A stretch of 64,000 bases of DNA from Deinococcus sp. KNUC1210 (GTDB lineage Bacteria > Deinococcota > Deinococci > Deinococcales > Deinococcaceae). The translations under genes and the position numbers were made by a program. This document shows, in pieces, positions 1 to 9,651 of the stretch (the stretch's first letter is position 1; every line of letters begins with the position of its first letter). The stretch covers positions 127,675 to 191,674 of the forward strand of contig NZ_CP092191.1 of assembly GCF_022344005.1 (NCBI RefSeq). Reading direction: 5' to 3'. The notes below the pieces were generated by a model that worked only from the letters and a program-made list of their open reading frames with translations, had not been told where the DNA came from and did no database searches.

Positions 1-1
1 A

Positions 2-385
2 CAGGCGATCACCGCCAGTTTCGGCAACCTGAAGAACCTCCAGAGCTACACCCTGACCTGGGGCGACGCCTCGGCCCCCGAGACGTTTCAGGGCAGCAGT
101 GCCCCGCGCACCCATACCTACACTCAGTCCGGGACCTTCCAGGTACAGCTCGCCACGCCGGGAGCCGCGCCCGCCGTGCAGCCGGAGGTCATCACCTACG
201 GCTGCACGTTGTCGCAGACTTCCGGCACCGTGCAGGCAGGGCAGAGTGCCACCTTCACCCTGAGCGGGCAGGACATCGGGGGCGGCAAGCTCGCGGGCTT
301 CCCGGCGGGCACGCCCTATACGCTCGACTGGGGCGACGGCAGTGCCCCCAGGCCGGTACGTCGGCAGGAACACCCATGCCGCTGA
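2..385 (+). pseudogene. 5' fragment of PKD-repeat surface protein (partial, frame broken)
   Basis: The frame is open from the left edge and encodes one complete PKD-like repeat (LTWGDASAP ... THTYTQSGTFQVQL) and the first half of a second (YTLDWGDGSAP), then runs into a stop. The second half of that repeat (LTHTYGVVGPLVIKVTL) continues in the next frame, in the 376..4638 reading. Adding one C to the C5 run at 345-349 restores a continuous repeat. I therefore read this as the upstream part of the same gene, whose true start lies outside the window. PKD repeats are extracellular beta-sandwich modules; the function here is unknown. Confidence 0.75.
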
Positions 386-3300
386 CCCATACCTACGGCG
401 TGGTCGGGCCGCTGGTCATCAAGGTCACCCTGGCAGGACAGGCGGCGTGTCTGCTGCCCATCAGCGTCGAACTGCCGCCCGCGTCGCTGAGCGTGGATTC
501 GCAGCGAGCCGGAACGCCCAGCACCATCACCCTCAGCGGTCTGGTGAACAGCGCTGCCCTAACCTACGTGCTGGACTTCGGAGACGGCACGCCCGCACAG
601 CCGGTGACGGCAGCCCAGCCGACGGTGAAGCACGTGTATCAGCAGTCGGGCACCTACCCCGTACAGCTGCGGCTGAACGGACAGGGCGGCAGTTCGCGGG
701 TGCTGGCAGTGGGCGTCGCGGTCATCGTTCCGGCGGTCGGCACGCTCGATGTCGCGAGTGAGGTGCGCTTTGCCGCCAAGCCCGGTCAGCCGCTGCCCAC
801 CAGCGGCACGCCTGCACCTGGCAGCGCCGAGATTTCCCAGGGCGTTCAGGCCGCGTCGGTGGTGAAAATCACCGCGCAGGGAGCGGGGAACGTCACGCTG
901 CGCTGGACCTGGACAGCCACCACGCCTGCGCCTGGCAGCGAGGCCGTGACGGTTCTGGATCAGCGGGTGAGTGCGCTGACGGCTGGCCTCAACACCCTGA
1001 CCGTGCCGCTGCCGACCACCACCCCTGGCCTGTACACCCTGAAGGTCGAGGTGCTGGGCGATCCGGCGGACCCGAAAGCGGCGGTGCCGCTGGTGACGGT
1101 GCAGCCCGTGAAGATCGTGGCCGTGCCGCCAAAAGTGCTGGTGGTCGGAACGGGTGAAAATCAGTTCCGCTTTACCGTCACGCAGGTCATCTACCGCGAC
1201 GACGTGATGAAGATGCCCGGCGGCGGAGCCATCGCTTACAACACGGTTCCGACCCAGTACGATCCGAACAATTTCTGGGCGCTGCTGACACCCGAGCAGC
1301 CCATCGTCATCGGCGCGGTGCCAGTACCCCTGACGGTGCAGCTCGCGCAGAAACTCAAGATTTCGCAGGACGGCGACACCGCCACGCTCATCAGCGGCAG
1401 CTTCACGGCCCAGACCATGCCCACCGGCACGGGCGGCGGCGGCAACGTGACCACCGTGCTGGGCGGGCTGAACGGCGGCAGCACCCTCACCACCAAGGCC
1501 GACACCAAGAGTCCATCCTTCGCGCTTCCGGGGCTGTTTCCGATGCAGCTCAAAATCGGCAGCGTGCAGTTCGGCACGGATGGAGCCTTCATGGTGCATC
1601 CGCTCCTCACCTCGCCCGACTACTCGCAGACCCCCGTGACCGACTACCTCAAGGCGCTGCTCAAGAAGTACCTTCAGCAGCAGGCCCCCGGCACCAAGCC
1701 CGGCCTCGGCCCCGACGACATGCGCCAGGAGCTTGAAAACGCCATCTTCAGTCCGGCGGTGAACTGGAGCGTGGGAGCGGTGGGAGCAGGCGGTCAGGTG
1801 GGTGCCCCGGTGCTGAGTCCGGTGGCGATTCCTGGCGGCAGCGTGCAGGCTCCTGGCACGTCGTCCGGGCTGCTGGCGCTGGGCCGTTCGACGGGTGCAG
1901 GCGATCCGCTGCTGGCTCGCCAGGCTGTCAAACGCGTGGCGACCGCCGATCTCGTTCCGACCGGCAGCGGCTTCGGGCGCTACAAAGGCGCAGACCTGCT
2001 GGCCGCCGCCGCCGCGAAAGGCGTGCAGACCGATTACGGCGTGACCCTGACGGGCGGCGCGAAGCTGACCGACCAGAGCAGCTCGGCCAGCGGCCAGCGC
2101 GTCATCGTCAAAGTCGGGGGCCACGTCGATCTCGTGGCGACGCTGGGCGGCGCAGTGGATGTCGGTGCCCTCGACGTGATTCTGGGCAAAGGGCAGCACG
2201 ATTTTCTCGATTTCCCCCGGCTGGAACTCGACAACCACGGTTACGTCGCGTCGGCCCGCATGGTCGGCGGCGTGAGTCAGGCGTCGTGGCCCACGCCCTA
2301 CGGTCTGGCGGGCGGCACCCAGCGGCTCGGCAGCGATTCCGGCGTCAGCGTCGAACTGGCGAACACCGAGGTGCCGATCTACCTCGACCTGAATCCGGTT
2401 CTGAGCGTGCAGCCGCAGGGCTACGCACAGCCCGGTGTGGGTTCCAGCGGCACAGCGGGCACGCTGGTAAACGGCACGTTTCAGCCCTCAGGGGGGGCCG
2501 CCAAGCTCAGTTCGGCGATCAATGCCTTCCTGACCGGTCCGGTGGCCGACCAGAGCACCCTGCTGCGCCAGACCTACTCGGGTGCGCCGGATCTGGTGAA
2601 GGTGCCGGACGTCGGCCCGACGTGGCAGGGGCTGGTGTGGCTGGCCGACAACGTGCAGGCCGACAGCGTGCTGAACGCCGATCCCAAGAACCCCGAGGCT
2701 GGAAATCCGGTCAAGTTCAGCGCCCCGCTGAAGGTGGCGGCTCCGATCAGCTTCGGGCTGGGCGGCTGGAACTTCAATATCGACGGCGATCTGGCGCAGG
2801 GAGGCGGCAGCGCCAAGATCAACGGCTGGGACTGGAAGACCAGCCATATCACCATTGCGATGGTTCGCAGCAACCTGATCAGAAGCGAGCAGAAAGGTGC
2901 GGTGGGGCCGCTGCCCTTTATCGGCGGCAACGTCATCAGCGGGAACATCGTGGGCGACGACGTGACCATCGACGACGCCGCACTGACGCGGGCCTATGGT
3001 CCAGACGGCTCATTCACCTCCAGCACCGTCTCTTACAGCGCGGCCAAGGTGGCTGGCAGCAACCAGAAGATCGGCACCTTCAGTTTTGGCGGCACCTTCG
3101 ACCTGACGCGGGTGGGAAGCGGCCTGAAGCTGACGTGCTCCAGCATGCACATCACGCCCAACCTCGACGCGCTGCCGTACAGCACTTGCAACTACGCCGC
3201 GCTGAAGGGGAACCACAACATCGCGGGAACGACCTTCAGCGTGGACAACGCGACGTTGCAGCGGCTGAGCAGCACCGAGGGGAGCCTGACCCTGAGCGGC

Positions 3301-4638
3301 AGCGCTCTGGTCGGAGACACGGGCGGCAACGGCGCGATCACCGCGCCCAACTCCACCTTCACGCTCCGGGCGAGTGCCGACGACGACAAACTGACGCTCC
3401 AGACCGGCACGATCTCGCAGCAGGTACAGAACGGCACCGACAACGGTCTGAATATCAAATTCCCCGGCAAGCAGAGCGACCTGACCGGCGTCGGCATCGC
3501 GGCGGTGGGCGCGGGCGTGGCCGGAACTGCCAACAAGGAACTGAATTTCGACAGCGGTGAACTGGCGGTCAGCGACAGCCTGACGATGCAGGTCAAGGGC
3601 ACCTTCGGGCACGACGGCGGCAAGAGCTATTGGTACGTGCTGGCGAACGGCAAGGTCGATCCGTGCCTGAGCGTCATTCCCAAGACCTTCGAGGTGTGTC
3701 AGGTGTACGGCGGCCTAGCCTACAACCTCAACTGGAAGCAGGCAGACGGCTCGCTGGTGCAGTTCTCCAGCCTGACGACGCGCCCGCTCCCCGACAGCGG
3801 CCTGCATCTGGCAGTGGGTGTGGTCGGAGACGTGATCGACAAGCAGACGGTGAATCTGGCCGGTGTGGTGGTCATCAATCCACAGGCACTCAGCCTCGAT
3901 TTCGGCGGCGACCTGTACCTGCTCAAGCCCTACGCCCAGGGTGCGCCTCAGGCCAGATTCGGTGGCACGCTGGGCAAGAGCGGCTTCTTCCTGTCGGCCT
4001 GTGTCGGGCCAGCCGCGCCGCTGCCCGGCAGCAAGCTCACCTGTTCGAATCTGCAACCGCTGAGCCTGGTGGATATCCTGAGTATCCAGGGCCGCGCTGA
4101 CCTGAGCGTGGGGTACGGCGGCAAGACCTACTTCTATCTGGGAACCCACAACGCCCCAATTCAGGCCACCGTCGATCTGAAGCTCGCCAAATTCACGGTC
4201 AACGGCTACGTGATGACCGGGCAGCTCGACGGTCAGGGGCTGCCGCCGATTCCGGGGCTGAAACCGGCCACGGGCGTGGCAGCGGGGGCCGCCGTGGATT
4301 ACGTGTACCACGAGAGCGGCAGTTCCAGCGTCCTGGTCTGCAAGGCCAAGTGGCACTTCGACGCGCACCTGTATTCCAGCGTGGACTCGGTGTACACCGT
4401 CTCGCCCTTCCAGCTCGCCGGAGACATGAAACTGGGCGCGAGTGCCTCGGTGGGCGGCTCGCTGTGTGGAGTCGGCGGAAGCGTGGGCGCGGGGATCGAC
4501 CTGGGTGCCAGCTTCCTGCTGAACAAGGACTACGGCTACGTGGACGGCACCGCCCACGTCAATATCTCGCTGCCGGTGGTGCCCGACGTGGACGCCGACT
4601 TCCATGTACATGTGACCGTCTACGGCAAGGAGCCCTGA
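376..4638 (+). CDS. Giant PKD-repeat extracellular protein (main part, 1420 aa)
   Basis: The encoded ATG at 376 lies inside a PKD repeat and is not a natural start; the gene begins upstream of the window (see 2..385). A further PKD repeat lies at about residues 35-115 (LDFGDGTP ... VKHVYQQSGTYPVQL). The remaining ~1300 residues are Gly/Ser/Thr/Val-rich with predicted beta character and scattered cysteine pairs (for example TCSSM ... STC), ending in a Val/Asp-rich segment without a membrane anchor or sorting motif. I do not recognise a catalytic domain. The stop is one base before the ATG of the FN3-repeat gene, so the two are probably co-translated and may form a cell-surface pair. The role (adhesin, envelope scaffold) is inference. 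Confidence 0.8.
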   Translation: MPLTHTYGVVGPLVIKVTLAGQAACLLPISVELPPASLSVDSQRAGTPSTITLSGLVNSAALTYVLDFGDGTPAQPVTAAQPTVKHVYQQSGTYPVQLRLNGQGGSSRVLAVGVAVIVPAVGTLDVASEVRFAAKPGQPLPTSGTPAPGSAEISQGVQAASVVKITAQGAGNVTLRWTWTATTPAPGSEAVTVLDQRVSALTAGLNTLTVPLPTTTPGLYTLKVEVLGDPADPKAAVPLVTVQPVKIVAVPPKVLVVGTGENQFRFTVTQVIYRDDVMKMPGGGAIAYNTVPTQYDPNNFWALLTPEQPIVIGAVPVPLTVQLAQKLKISQDGDTATLISGSFTAQTMPTGTGGGGNVTTVLGGLNGGSTLTTKADTKSPSFALPGLFPMQLKIGSVQFGTDGAFMVHPLLTSPDYSQTPVTDYLKALLKKYLQQQAPGTKPGLGPDDMRQELENAIFSPAVNWSVGAVGAGGQVGAPVLSPVAIPGGSVQAPGTSSGLLALGRSTGAGDPLLARQAVKRVATADLVPTGSGFGRYKGADLLAAAAAKGVQTDYGVTLTGGAKLTDQSSSASGQRVIVKVGGHVDLVATLGGAVDVGALDVILGKGQHDFLDFPRLELDNHGYVASARMVGGVSQASWPTPYGLAGGTQRLGSDSGVSVELANTEVPIYLDLNPVLSVQPQGYAQPGVGSSGTAGTLVNGTFQPSGGAAKLSSAINAFLTGPVADQSTLLRQTYSGAPDLVKVPDVGPTWQGLVWLADNVQADSVLNADPKNPEAGNPVKFSAPLKVAAPISFGLGGWNFNIDGDLAQGGGSAKINGWDWKTSHITIAMVRSNLIRSEQKGAVGPLPFIGGNVISGNIVGDDVTIDDAALTRAYGPDGSFTSSTVSYSAAKVAGSNQKIGTFSFGGTFDLTRVGSGLKLTCSSMHITPNLDALPYSTCNYAALKGNHNIAGTTFSVDNATLQRLSSTEGSLTLSGSALVGDTGGNGAITAPNSTFTLRASADDDKLTLQTGTISQQVQNGTDNGLNIKFPGKQSDLTGVGIAAVGAGVAGTANKELNFDSGELAVSDSLTMQVKGTFGHDGGKSYWYVLANGKVDPCLSVIPKTFEVCQVYGGLAYNLNWKQADGSLVQFSSLTTRPLPDSGLHLAVGVVGDVIDKQTVNLAGVVVINPQALSLDFGGDLYLLKPYAQGAPQARFGGTLGKSGFFLSACVGPAAPLPGSKLTCSNLQPLSLVDILSIQGRADLSVGYGGKTYFYLGTHNAPIQATVDLKLAKFTVNGYVMTGQLDGQGLPPIPGLKPATGVAAGAAVDYVYHESGSSSVLVCKAKWHFDAHLYSSVDSVYTVSPFQLAGDMKLGASASVGGSLCGVGGSVGAGIDLGASFLLNKDYGYVDGTAHVNISLPVVPDVDADFHVHVTVYGKEP

Positions 4639-4639
4639 C

Positions 4640-6592
4640 ATGAAGAATGCTGCTCGTTCCTTTCTGCTGGGAGCGCTGACGCTGGGAGCCAGCACCCTGG
4701 CACACGCCCAGACGTCTGCAAAGACCGGGCTCGCCACCCTGCCCACACCCACCGGAGCGCTGCTGCGCTGGTCGCTGCCGGGCGGCACGCTGCCGGGCGC
4801 GTACCGACTGATCCGTGAAGGAGGCGGGCAGCGTGTCAGCCGCGATCTGCCGGGCATCGTGGACAGGGCCACCGCCATAAAGAACAACTGGCTGAGCGCC
4901 GAAGACTACGACGCGCTCAAGGAACTGCTGAGCACGCCGCAGACCGACGCCCGCCAGAAGCTGAGCCTGCAACTTCAGATTCTCGCCAATCCCAACTGGG
5001 CCAGAACGCTGAATCTGCTGACCGAAGACAGTGGCCTGAAAGCGGGCGTGACCTACAGCTACCGGGTGCTGGCGGTCCGTGGCAGTACGGCGACCGAGTT
5101 CGCTCACGGCAGCGTGACGCCCGGCCCGACGCCCCCTGTGCCCACGCCGTCGGCGCTCAAGGCGACTCCAGGTGTGGGCCGCGCCACGCTGACGTGGCTG
5201 CCAGCGGGCGGCCTGACGATGGCCTACCGCGTGTACCGTGGGCAGGGGACGGCGGCGCTGCAACTGCTGTTGCCGTCGCCGTACTTCCCGACCACCGATG
5301 CAGCGAAGCCCTCGGCGGCTGTCTCGTTTCAGGACCCCGAGCTGCAGCGGAAGGCGACGTACCGCTATCAGGTCAGCGCCCTCGACCTGTTCGGGCGCGA
5401 GGGCGCGAAGACCGAGGTGCTGAGCGTCGATCTGAGATACGGCGAACCGCTGCCCCAGCCGCTTATCAGGGAGGCGGTGAGTCTGGAAGGAGGCAAGGGC
5501 ATCCGGCTTTCCTGGGACGCTGCCGATGACCCGCGTGTGAACGGCTACGTGCTGCTGCGCGGCGATACCCCGAACGACCTGAAGCCGCTGAAGGAACTGA
5601 CCGCCACCACCTACACCGACTCGGGCGTGACACCGGCGCAGAAGTATTTCTATGCGCTGGCACTCAGACTCACGTCCGGCTCAGGGCAGGGCAGCGTGTC
5701 GGGGGCGGGGCCGGTCACCCAGGGCCGCGCCATCAACAAGACGCCGCCGCCCGCGCCCACCGGCCTCAAGGCGATTCGCAGCGAAGACGGGACGGTCGCG
5801 CTGAGCTGGAACGCCAGCCCTGCCCCCGATCTGCTCGGCTACCTGGTGGTGCAGTCGGGTACCCCGGATGCCGCGCTCAGCGACAGTGCCATGCTGACCG
5901 GGCAGCCGATCTCCGGCACCCGCATGAACATCGCACTCGACGGCGTGGCGGGCGGCAAATTCAGTTACCGCGTGCTGGCGGTGAATACGACCGGAGTCAA
6001 TTCGCTGCCGAGCGTGCCCGCCACGGTGACGGTGCCGGGCGCACCCGTGTGGGCCGCGACGCTCAACAGGGCGACGGGCCGCGACAGCGCCATCGAGCTG
6101 AAATGGAGCTATCCGCAGGACGACGCGGGCCGGGTACAGCCGCCCGCACAGGTCGAGGTTTTCCGGCAGAATCCCAACGGTGAGCTGACGCTGATCGCCC
6201 GGCTGCCCGGCACCACCACCACCTATGCCGATACCCATGTGGTGCCGCTGCTGCCCTACGCCTACACCGTCGCCATGCTCAGTGCGGCGGGAAAACGCAG
6301 CGATGCCAGCAACGTCCTGGCGGCCAGTGCGCTGTATCAGCCGAATGTGGGAGCGGTCGAGGGCTTCAAGGCCCAGCTGAACGGCGGAACCGCGACGCTG
6401 AGCTGGAAGCCTGTTCCCGACGCGACCAGCTATCAGGTGTTCCGGATCAGGAACGGCACGCCCCTGCTGCTCGGCACCGTCACCGCGCTGAACTTCACCG
6501 ACAGCGGAGCCAGCGCCGGGGTCACGTACCGGGTGGTTCCCAGAGCGGTGGACGGCTCGACCGGGCAGGCCGCCGAGGTCGTTCTCAGGTAG
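4640..6592 (+). CDS. Secreted fibronectin type III repeat protein (650 aa)
   Basis: The N-terminus is a clear signal peptide (MKNAARSFLLGALTLGAS, cleavage near AHAQ). After it come about five FN3-like beta-sandwich repeats, recognisable by the recurring pattern of an L-W/S-W strand, then YRVYR/YVLLRG, then a TYxYxV strand: roughly residues 165-265, 275-370, 375-465, 470-560 and 570-650. No enzymatic domain is seen. The start is fixed by the signal peptide and by the preceding stop one base upstream, which suggests translational coupling with the PKD protein. Probably exported and surface-associated; partner specificity unknown. Confidence 0.85.
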   Translation: MKNAARSFLLGALTLGASTLAHAQTSAKTGLATLPTPTGALLRWSLPGGTLPGAYRLIREGGGQRVSRDLPGIVDRATAIKNNWLSAEDYDALKELLSTPQTDARQKLSLQLQILANPNWARTLNLLTEDSGLKAGVTYSYRVLAVRGSTATEFAHGSVTPGPTPPVPTPSALKATPGVGRATLTWLPAGGLTMAYRVYRGQGTAALQLLLPSPYFPTTDAAKPSAAVSFQDPELQRKATYRYQVSALDLFGREGAKTEVLSVDLRYGEPLPQPLIREAVSLEGGKGIRLSWDAADDPRVNGYVLLRGDTPNDLKPLKELTATTYTDSGVTPAQKYFYALALRLTSGSGQGSVSGAGPVTQGRAINKTPPPAPTGLKAIRSEDGTVALSWNASPAPDLLGYLVVQSGTPDAALSDSAMLTGQPISGTRMNIALDGVAGGKFSYRVLAVNTTGVNSLPSVPATVTVPGAPVWAATLNRATGRDSAIELKWSYPQDDAGRVQPPAQVEVFRQNPNGELTLIARLPGTTTTYADTHVVPLLPYAYTVAMLSAAGKRSDASNVLAASALYQPNVGAVEGFKAQLNGGTATLSWKPVPDATSYQVFRIRNGTPLLLGTVTALNFTDSGASAGVTYRVVPRAVDGSTGQAAEVVLR

Positions 6593-6955
6593 CTGTCACC
6601 GCCGACGTCGCAGCACGCCCACACCGAGCGCCTGATGTATGAAGGGCAGGCCTATTGCCAGCACACGTTTGAATCCTCTGCTGTGCTGGAATGAGGAATC
6701 GGTTTCGTGGTGCTGGCTATCGGCTGGGCAGGTGTGCCTGCCGGATATGGCGTCAGGGACCGAGGTCGTGTAGAAGTCATCGTCTTCTGAATTCAGCCAG
6801 ACCAACCTGAAAGCCCAGGACGCCCGGCAGGTCTCACCTGTCAGGGTTCCCGGCGGCGCCCGTTTCAGACTTCTCAGGACAGTCGTACAGCGATATCCGT
6901 TGTGCTTATCCAGCCCTCAGCTGAGGCTTTTTGCCCACGTCTCCGGAGGTTAGGT
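6593..6955. other. Intergenic region before GH43 gene
   Basis: No convincing gene on either strand. Short open frames here lack a ribosome binding site and protein-like composition. The only structure noted is the hairpin with a T run at 6912-6932, just before the ribosome binding site (CGGAGG) of the GH43 gene. Confidence 0.5.
6912..6932 (+). terminator. Hairpin plus T5, possible terminator or leader attenuator
   Basis: The sequence AGCCCTCAGCTGAGGCT forms a compact stem (palindromic core CCTCAGCTGAGG) followed directly by TTTTT. It lies about 320 bases after the FN3 gene and only 24 bases before the GH43 ATG. It could end the upstream operon, or act as an attenuator if the GH43 promoter is upstream of it. 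The tight 2-fold core leaves almost no loop, which weakens the call. Confidence 0.4.
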
Positions 6956-8748
6956 ATGAAGAAACGTGCTGTCCTGCCTGGCGCTGCTGCGATGCTCGGT
7001 CTGATGGTGGGCTGTGGTCCTCTGTCCACGCCGACCGTCACCGCGACCTACACGAATCCGCTCAGGATCGTCAAAACCGACGGCAGTACCGTGCAGTCGT
7101 GCGCCGATCCGGCGATCATTCATTCCGCCACGGCGGGCGACACCGACTGGTATCTCTACTGCACCTCCGATCCGCACAACGCCGCCGACAAGAACACAGC
7201 GGGCGACCTGAACATCCACCTGATCACCACTGCTAAATCGAGCGATCTGGTGAACTGGACCTATGTGGGCGACGCTTTCGCTCAGCGGCCCGCGTGGGTC
7301 AAGAGCGATGCCGGGCTGTGGGCACCCGACGTGGTGTACAGAAACGGCAAGTATTACCTGTACTACACGGCCAGCGACACCAACGCGGGTGGCAGCGCCA
7401 TCGGTGTGGCGACCAGCAGCACGCCGGGAGGCCCCTGGACCGACAGCGGCACGCCCGTCGTCGAACCGCAGTCTCCCCCGGAGGGAGTGCCACCGATCGG
7501 CGCTGGGTATTCGATCCGGATGTGATCTTCGACGGGAGCGGGCAGGGCTGGCTGTACTACGGCAGCTACTTCGGCGGCATCTCGGTCCGCAAACTCAGCA
7601 GTGATCTGCTGCATACCGACGCCGCCACTCAGCAGGAAGTCGCCATCGACAACCGCTACGAGGGGACTCAGGTCGTGCAGCACGGCGGCTATTACTACCT
7701 GATGGCGTCGGCCACCAACTGCTGCAACGGCCCGCTCACCGGTTACAGCATCTTCGCGGGCCGCTCCACCTCGCCCACTGGCCCCTTCACCGACAAGCTG
7801 GGTGTGTCGCTGCTCGATCCGCGTGTGGGCGGAACACCTGTCATCAGCATGAACGGCAACCGGTTTGTCGGCCCCGGTCACAACGCCGTCTTTACCGATG
7901 CGGGCGGTCAGGACTGGACGCTGTATCACGCCGTGGATACCACTGATCCCTATTTCACACCCGGCGGCATCAACAAGCGCCCGGTGATGCTCGATCCGCT
8001 CGACTGGATCGACGGCTGGCCGACCGTGCGGGGCGGTCAGTGGGCTTCCGACAGCGTCATGCCTGCGCCTGCCGCCCAGACCGGACAGCGGAGCGCCTAT
8101 GTCCGTCCTGCCGCGCCGAACGACCTGCTGGGCGCGGTGCAGCCGAGCTACAGCGACGATTTCGGTACGTCCACCCTGAATCCCCGCTGGAGCTGGGTGC
8201 GCCAGCCGGAAAGCACCGTGGCAGGTCTGGACAACGGTGCCTTCCGCTTCGCCACTCAGGCGGGTGATCTGTACGTCGACAGCAACACCGCCTCTGTGCT
8301 GTTCGAGACGGCACCCGCAGGAAATTACGCCGTCGATGTCAAACTCAATATCGATCTCCCCGATAGCGGCTGCTGCTTCAACTACTCGCAGGGTGGCCTG
8401 CTGATTTACGGCGACGACGACAACTTCATCAAGCTGGGCGTGGTGTCGATCTGGAACACCCGGCAGATCGAGTTCGCCAAGGAGCTGAGTGCGGTTCCGG
8501 CGCAGTATCCGCGCTACGGCAACACGGTCCTCAGTGCTCCTGGCCGCGATACCTGGCTGCGAATCGTGCGGCGTGCCAGCGGCAGCGGCGAAACCTACAC
8601 CGCCTACTCCAGCCGCGACGGCCTGACCTGGACACGCGGCGGCGTCTGGACACATGCGCTGGGAGAGGCGAAGATCGGACTGTACTCGATGGGTGGCGTC
8701 GGCTTCACCAGCCGCTTCGACAGCGTGACGGTCTACAGCCTGCCCTGA
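6956..8748 (+). pseudogene. GH43 family arabinanase-like lipoprotein, frame broken
   Basis: Start chosen at MKKRAVLPGAAAMLGLMVGCG, a lipoprotein signal with lipobox (cysteine about residue 21) behind RBS CGGAGGTTAGGT. The first ~170 residues carry GH43 five-blade propeller features: ADPAI (catalytic base Asp region) and GLWAPDVVY. They end at a stop at 7525. The other frame continues with RWVFDPDVIFDG, LYYGSYFGGI, GPGHNAVF and LYHAVD, typical of endo-1,5-alpha-arabinanases. It then has a ~200-residue C-terminal concanavalin-like domain (SDDFGTSTLNPRWSW to end). One extra C in the C5 run at 7475-7479 rejoins the frames exactly. Predicted role: surface hydrolysis of arabinan or a related plant polysaccharide. 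The substrate is inferred. Confidence 0.85.
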
Positions 8749-9072
8749 ACGGAACCTTCCTTTCAACGTCAGATCGGCTGGATGAGCATGGCTCGCCAGC
8801 CGATCTGTCCTTCTTCTGTTGGAAAACAGTCTGTTCTGCACTACCGGGACAGCAAAGAAACTGAACAGATAGCCCATGGTCGTCTGATGAAAATTCTCTG
8901 AATTTCCAATGAGTAAATTCATATCATCGCTCTCAGCATGTCCTCTGGCAGAGCAATGTTTCAGGGAAGGAATAAGCAGGCACCGTATTGCTCCACTGCT
9001 CAAGGAACACACCTGAAGGACATAGCCTGAAACTTAATGAAGCCCTGAACTTTCCCCATCCGGCTGCACCAG
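8749..9072. other. Intergenic region between GH43 gene and bphO
   Basis: Apart from the terminator hairpin at 8770-8807, no gene or recognisable RNA is seen. The promoter of the phytochrome operon should lie in its right half, but I see no strong -35/-10 pair. Confidence 0.5.
8770..8812 (+). terminator. Rho-independent terminator after GH43 gene
   Basis: Perfect 12-bp inverted repeat CAGATCGGCTGG ... CCAGCCGATCTG (8770-8781 and 8796-8807) with a 14-base loop, followed by a pyrimidine/T-rich tail (TCCTTCTTCTG). It begins about 20 bases after the GH43 stop. Confidence 0.75.
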
Positions 9073-9651
9073 ATGATGTGTTACCATCCTGAAGCCAAAA
9101 TGATGATGTCCCTCTTGAAAGAAGCCACCCACGATCAACACCAAGCCGTCGAAACCCTGATGCCGGTGATGCACTCGACGTTCACCGCCGCCGGATATGC
9201 TCGACTGCTGGTGCAGCTGCACGCGGTTGTCGAGCCGCTGGAAGCCCAACTTCTGACACTCGGGATGCCGAGCGGCTTCGATCTTCATCGGCGCACCAAA
9301 ACTCCGCTGCTGCGCCGTGATCTGACGTGGTTTCCAGCCGCTCCTGGCGCTTCATCGGCGCCCGCTCCTCTGGCAGGAGTCGCGGAGGGACTCGGGGCTC
9401 TGTACGTCCTCGAAGGTGCCACGCTGGGAGGGCAGATCATCTCGCGCCATCTTCACCGAACGCTGGGTCTGACGCCTGAGCGCGGCGGTGCATATTTTTT
9501 CGGGTATGGACCGTCTACCGGACAGAGGTGGCAGGAATTCAGTCAGGCAATGAATCAGGGCGTTTCGACCGAAGACCAGTCTCACGTCATCGCGGGAGCA
9601 CAGCTGACTTTCCGCATGTTCGAACAGGCGCTCCAGGCACTGCCAGCATGA
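9073..9651 (+). CDS. bphO: Biliverdin-producing heme oxygenase (192 aa)
   Basis: A bacterial-type heme oxygenase that opens heme to biliverdin, the chromophore of the phytochrome encoded next. Family features: LKEATHDQHQAVE with the likely proximal heme-ligand histidine near residue 21-23, and the distal-helix segment LGALYVLEGATLGGQII with its conserved glycines. Length is normal for the family. The stop overlaps the phytochrome ATG (ATGA), showing translational coupling. The start is uncertain: in-frame ATGs follow at codons 2 and 10-12, and none has a strong ribosome binding site. Confidence 0.9.
   Translation: MMCYHPEAKMMMSLLKEATHDQHQAVETLMPVMHSTFTAAGYARLLVQLHAVVEPLEAQLLTLGMPSGFDLHRRTKTPLLRRDLTWFPAAPGASSAPAPLAGVAEGLGALYVLEGATLGGQIISRHLHRTLGLTPERGGAYFFGYGPSTGQRWQEFSQAMNQGVSTEDQSHVIAGAQLTFRMFEQALQALPA

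Noticed and set aside
559..2238. Long antisense open frame (559 codons) opposite the PKD protein
   Set aside because: His/Arg/Gly-rich composition typical of an antisense reading of GC-rich coding DNA; no domain, no start signal.
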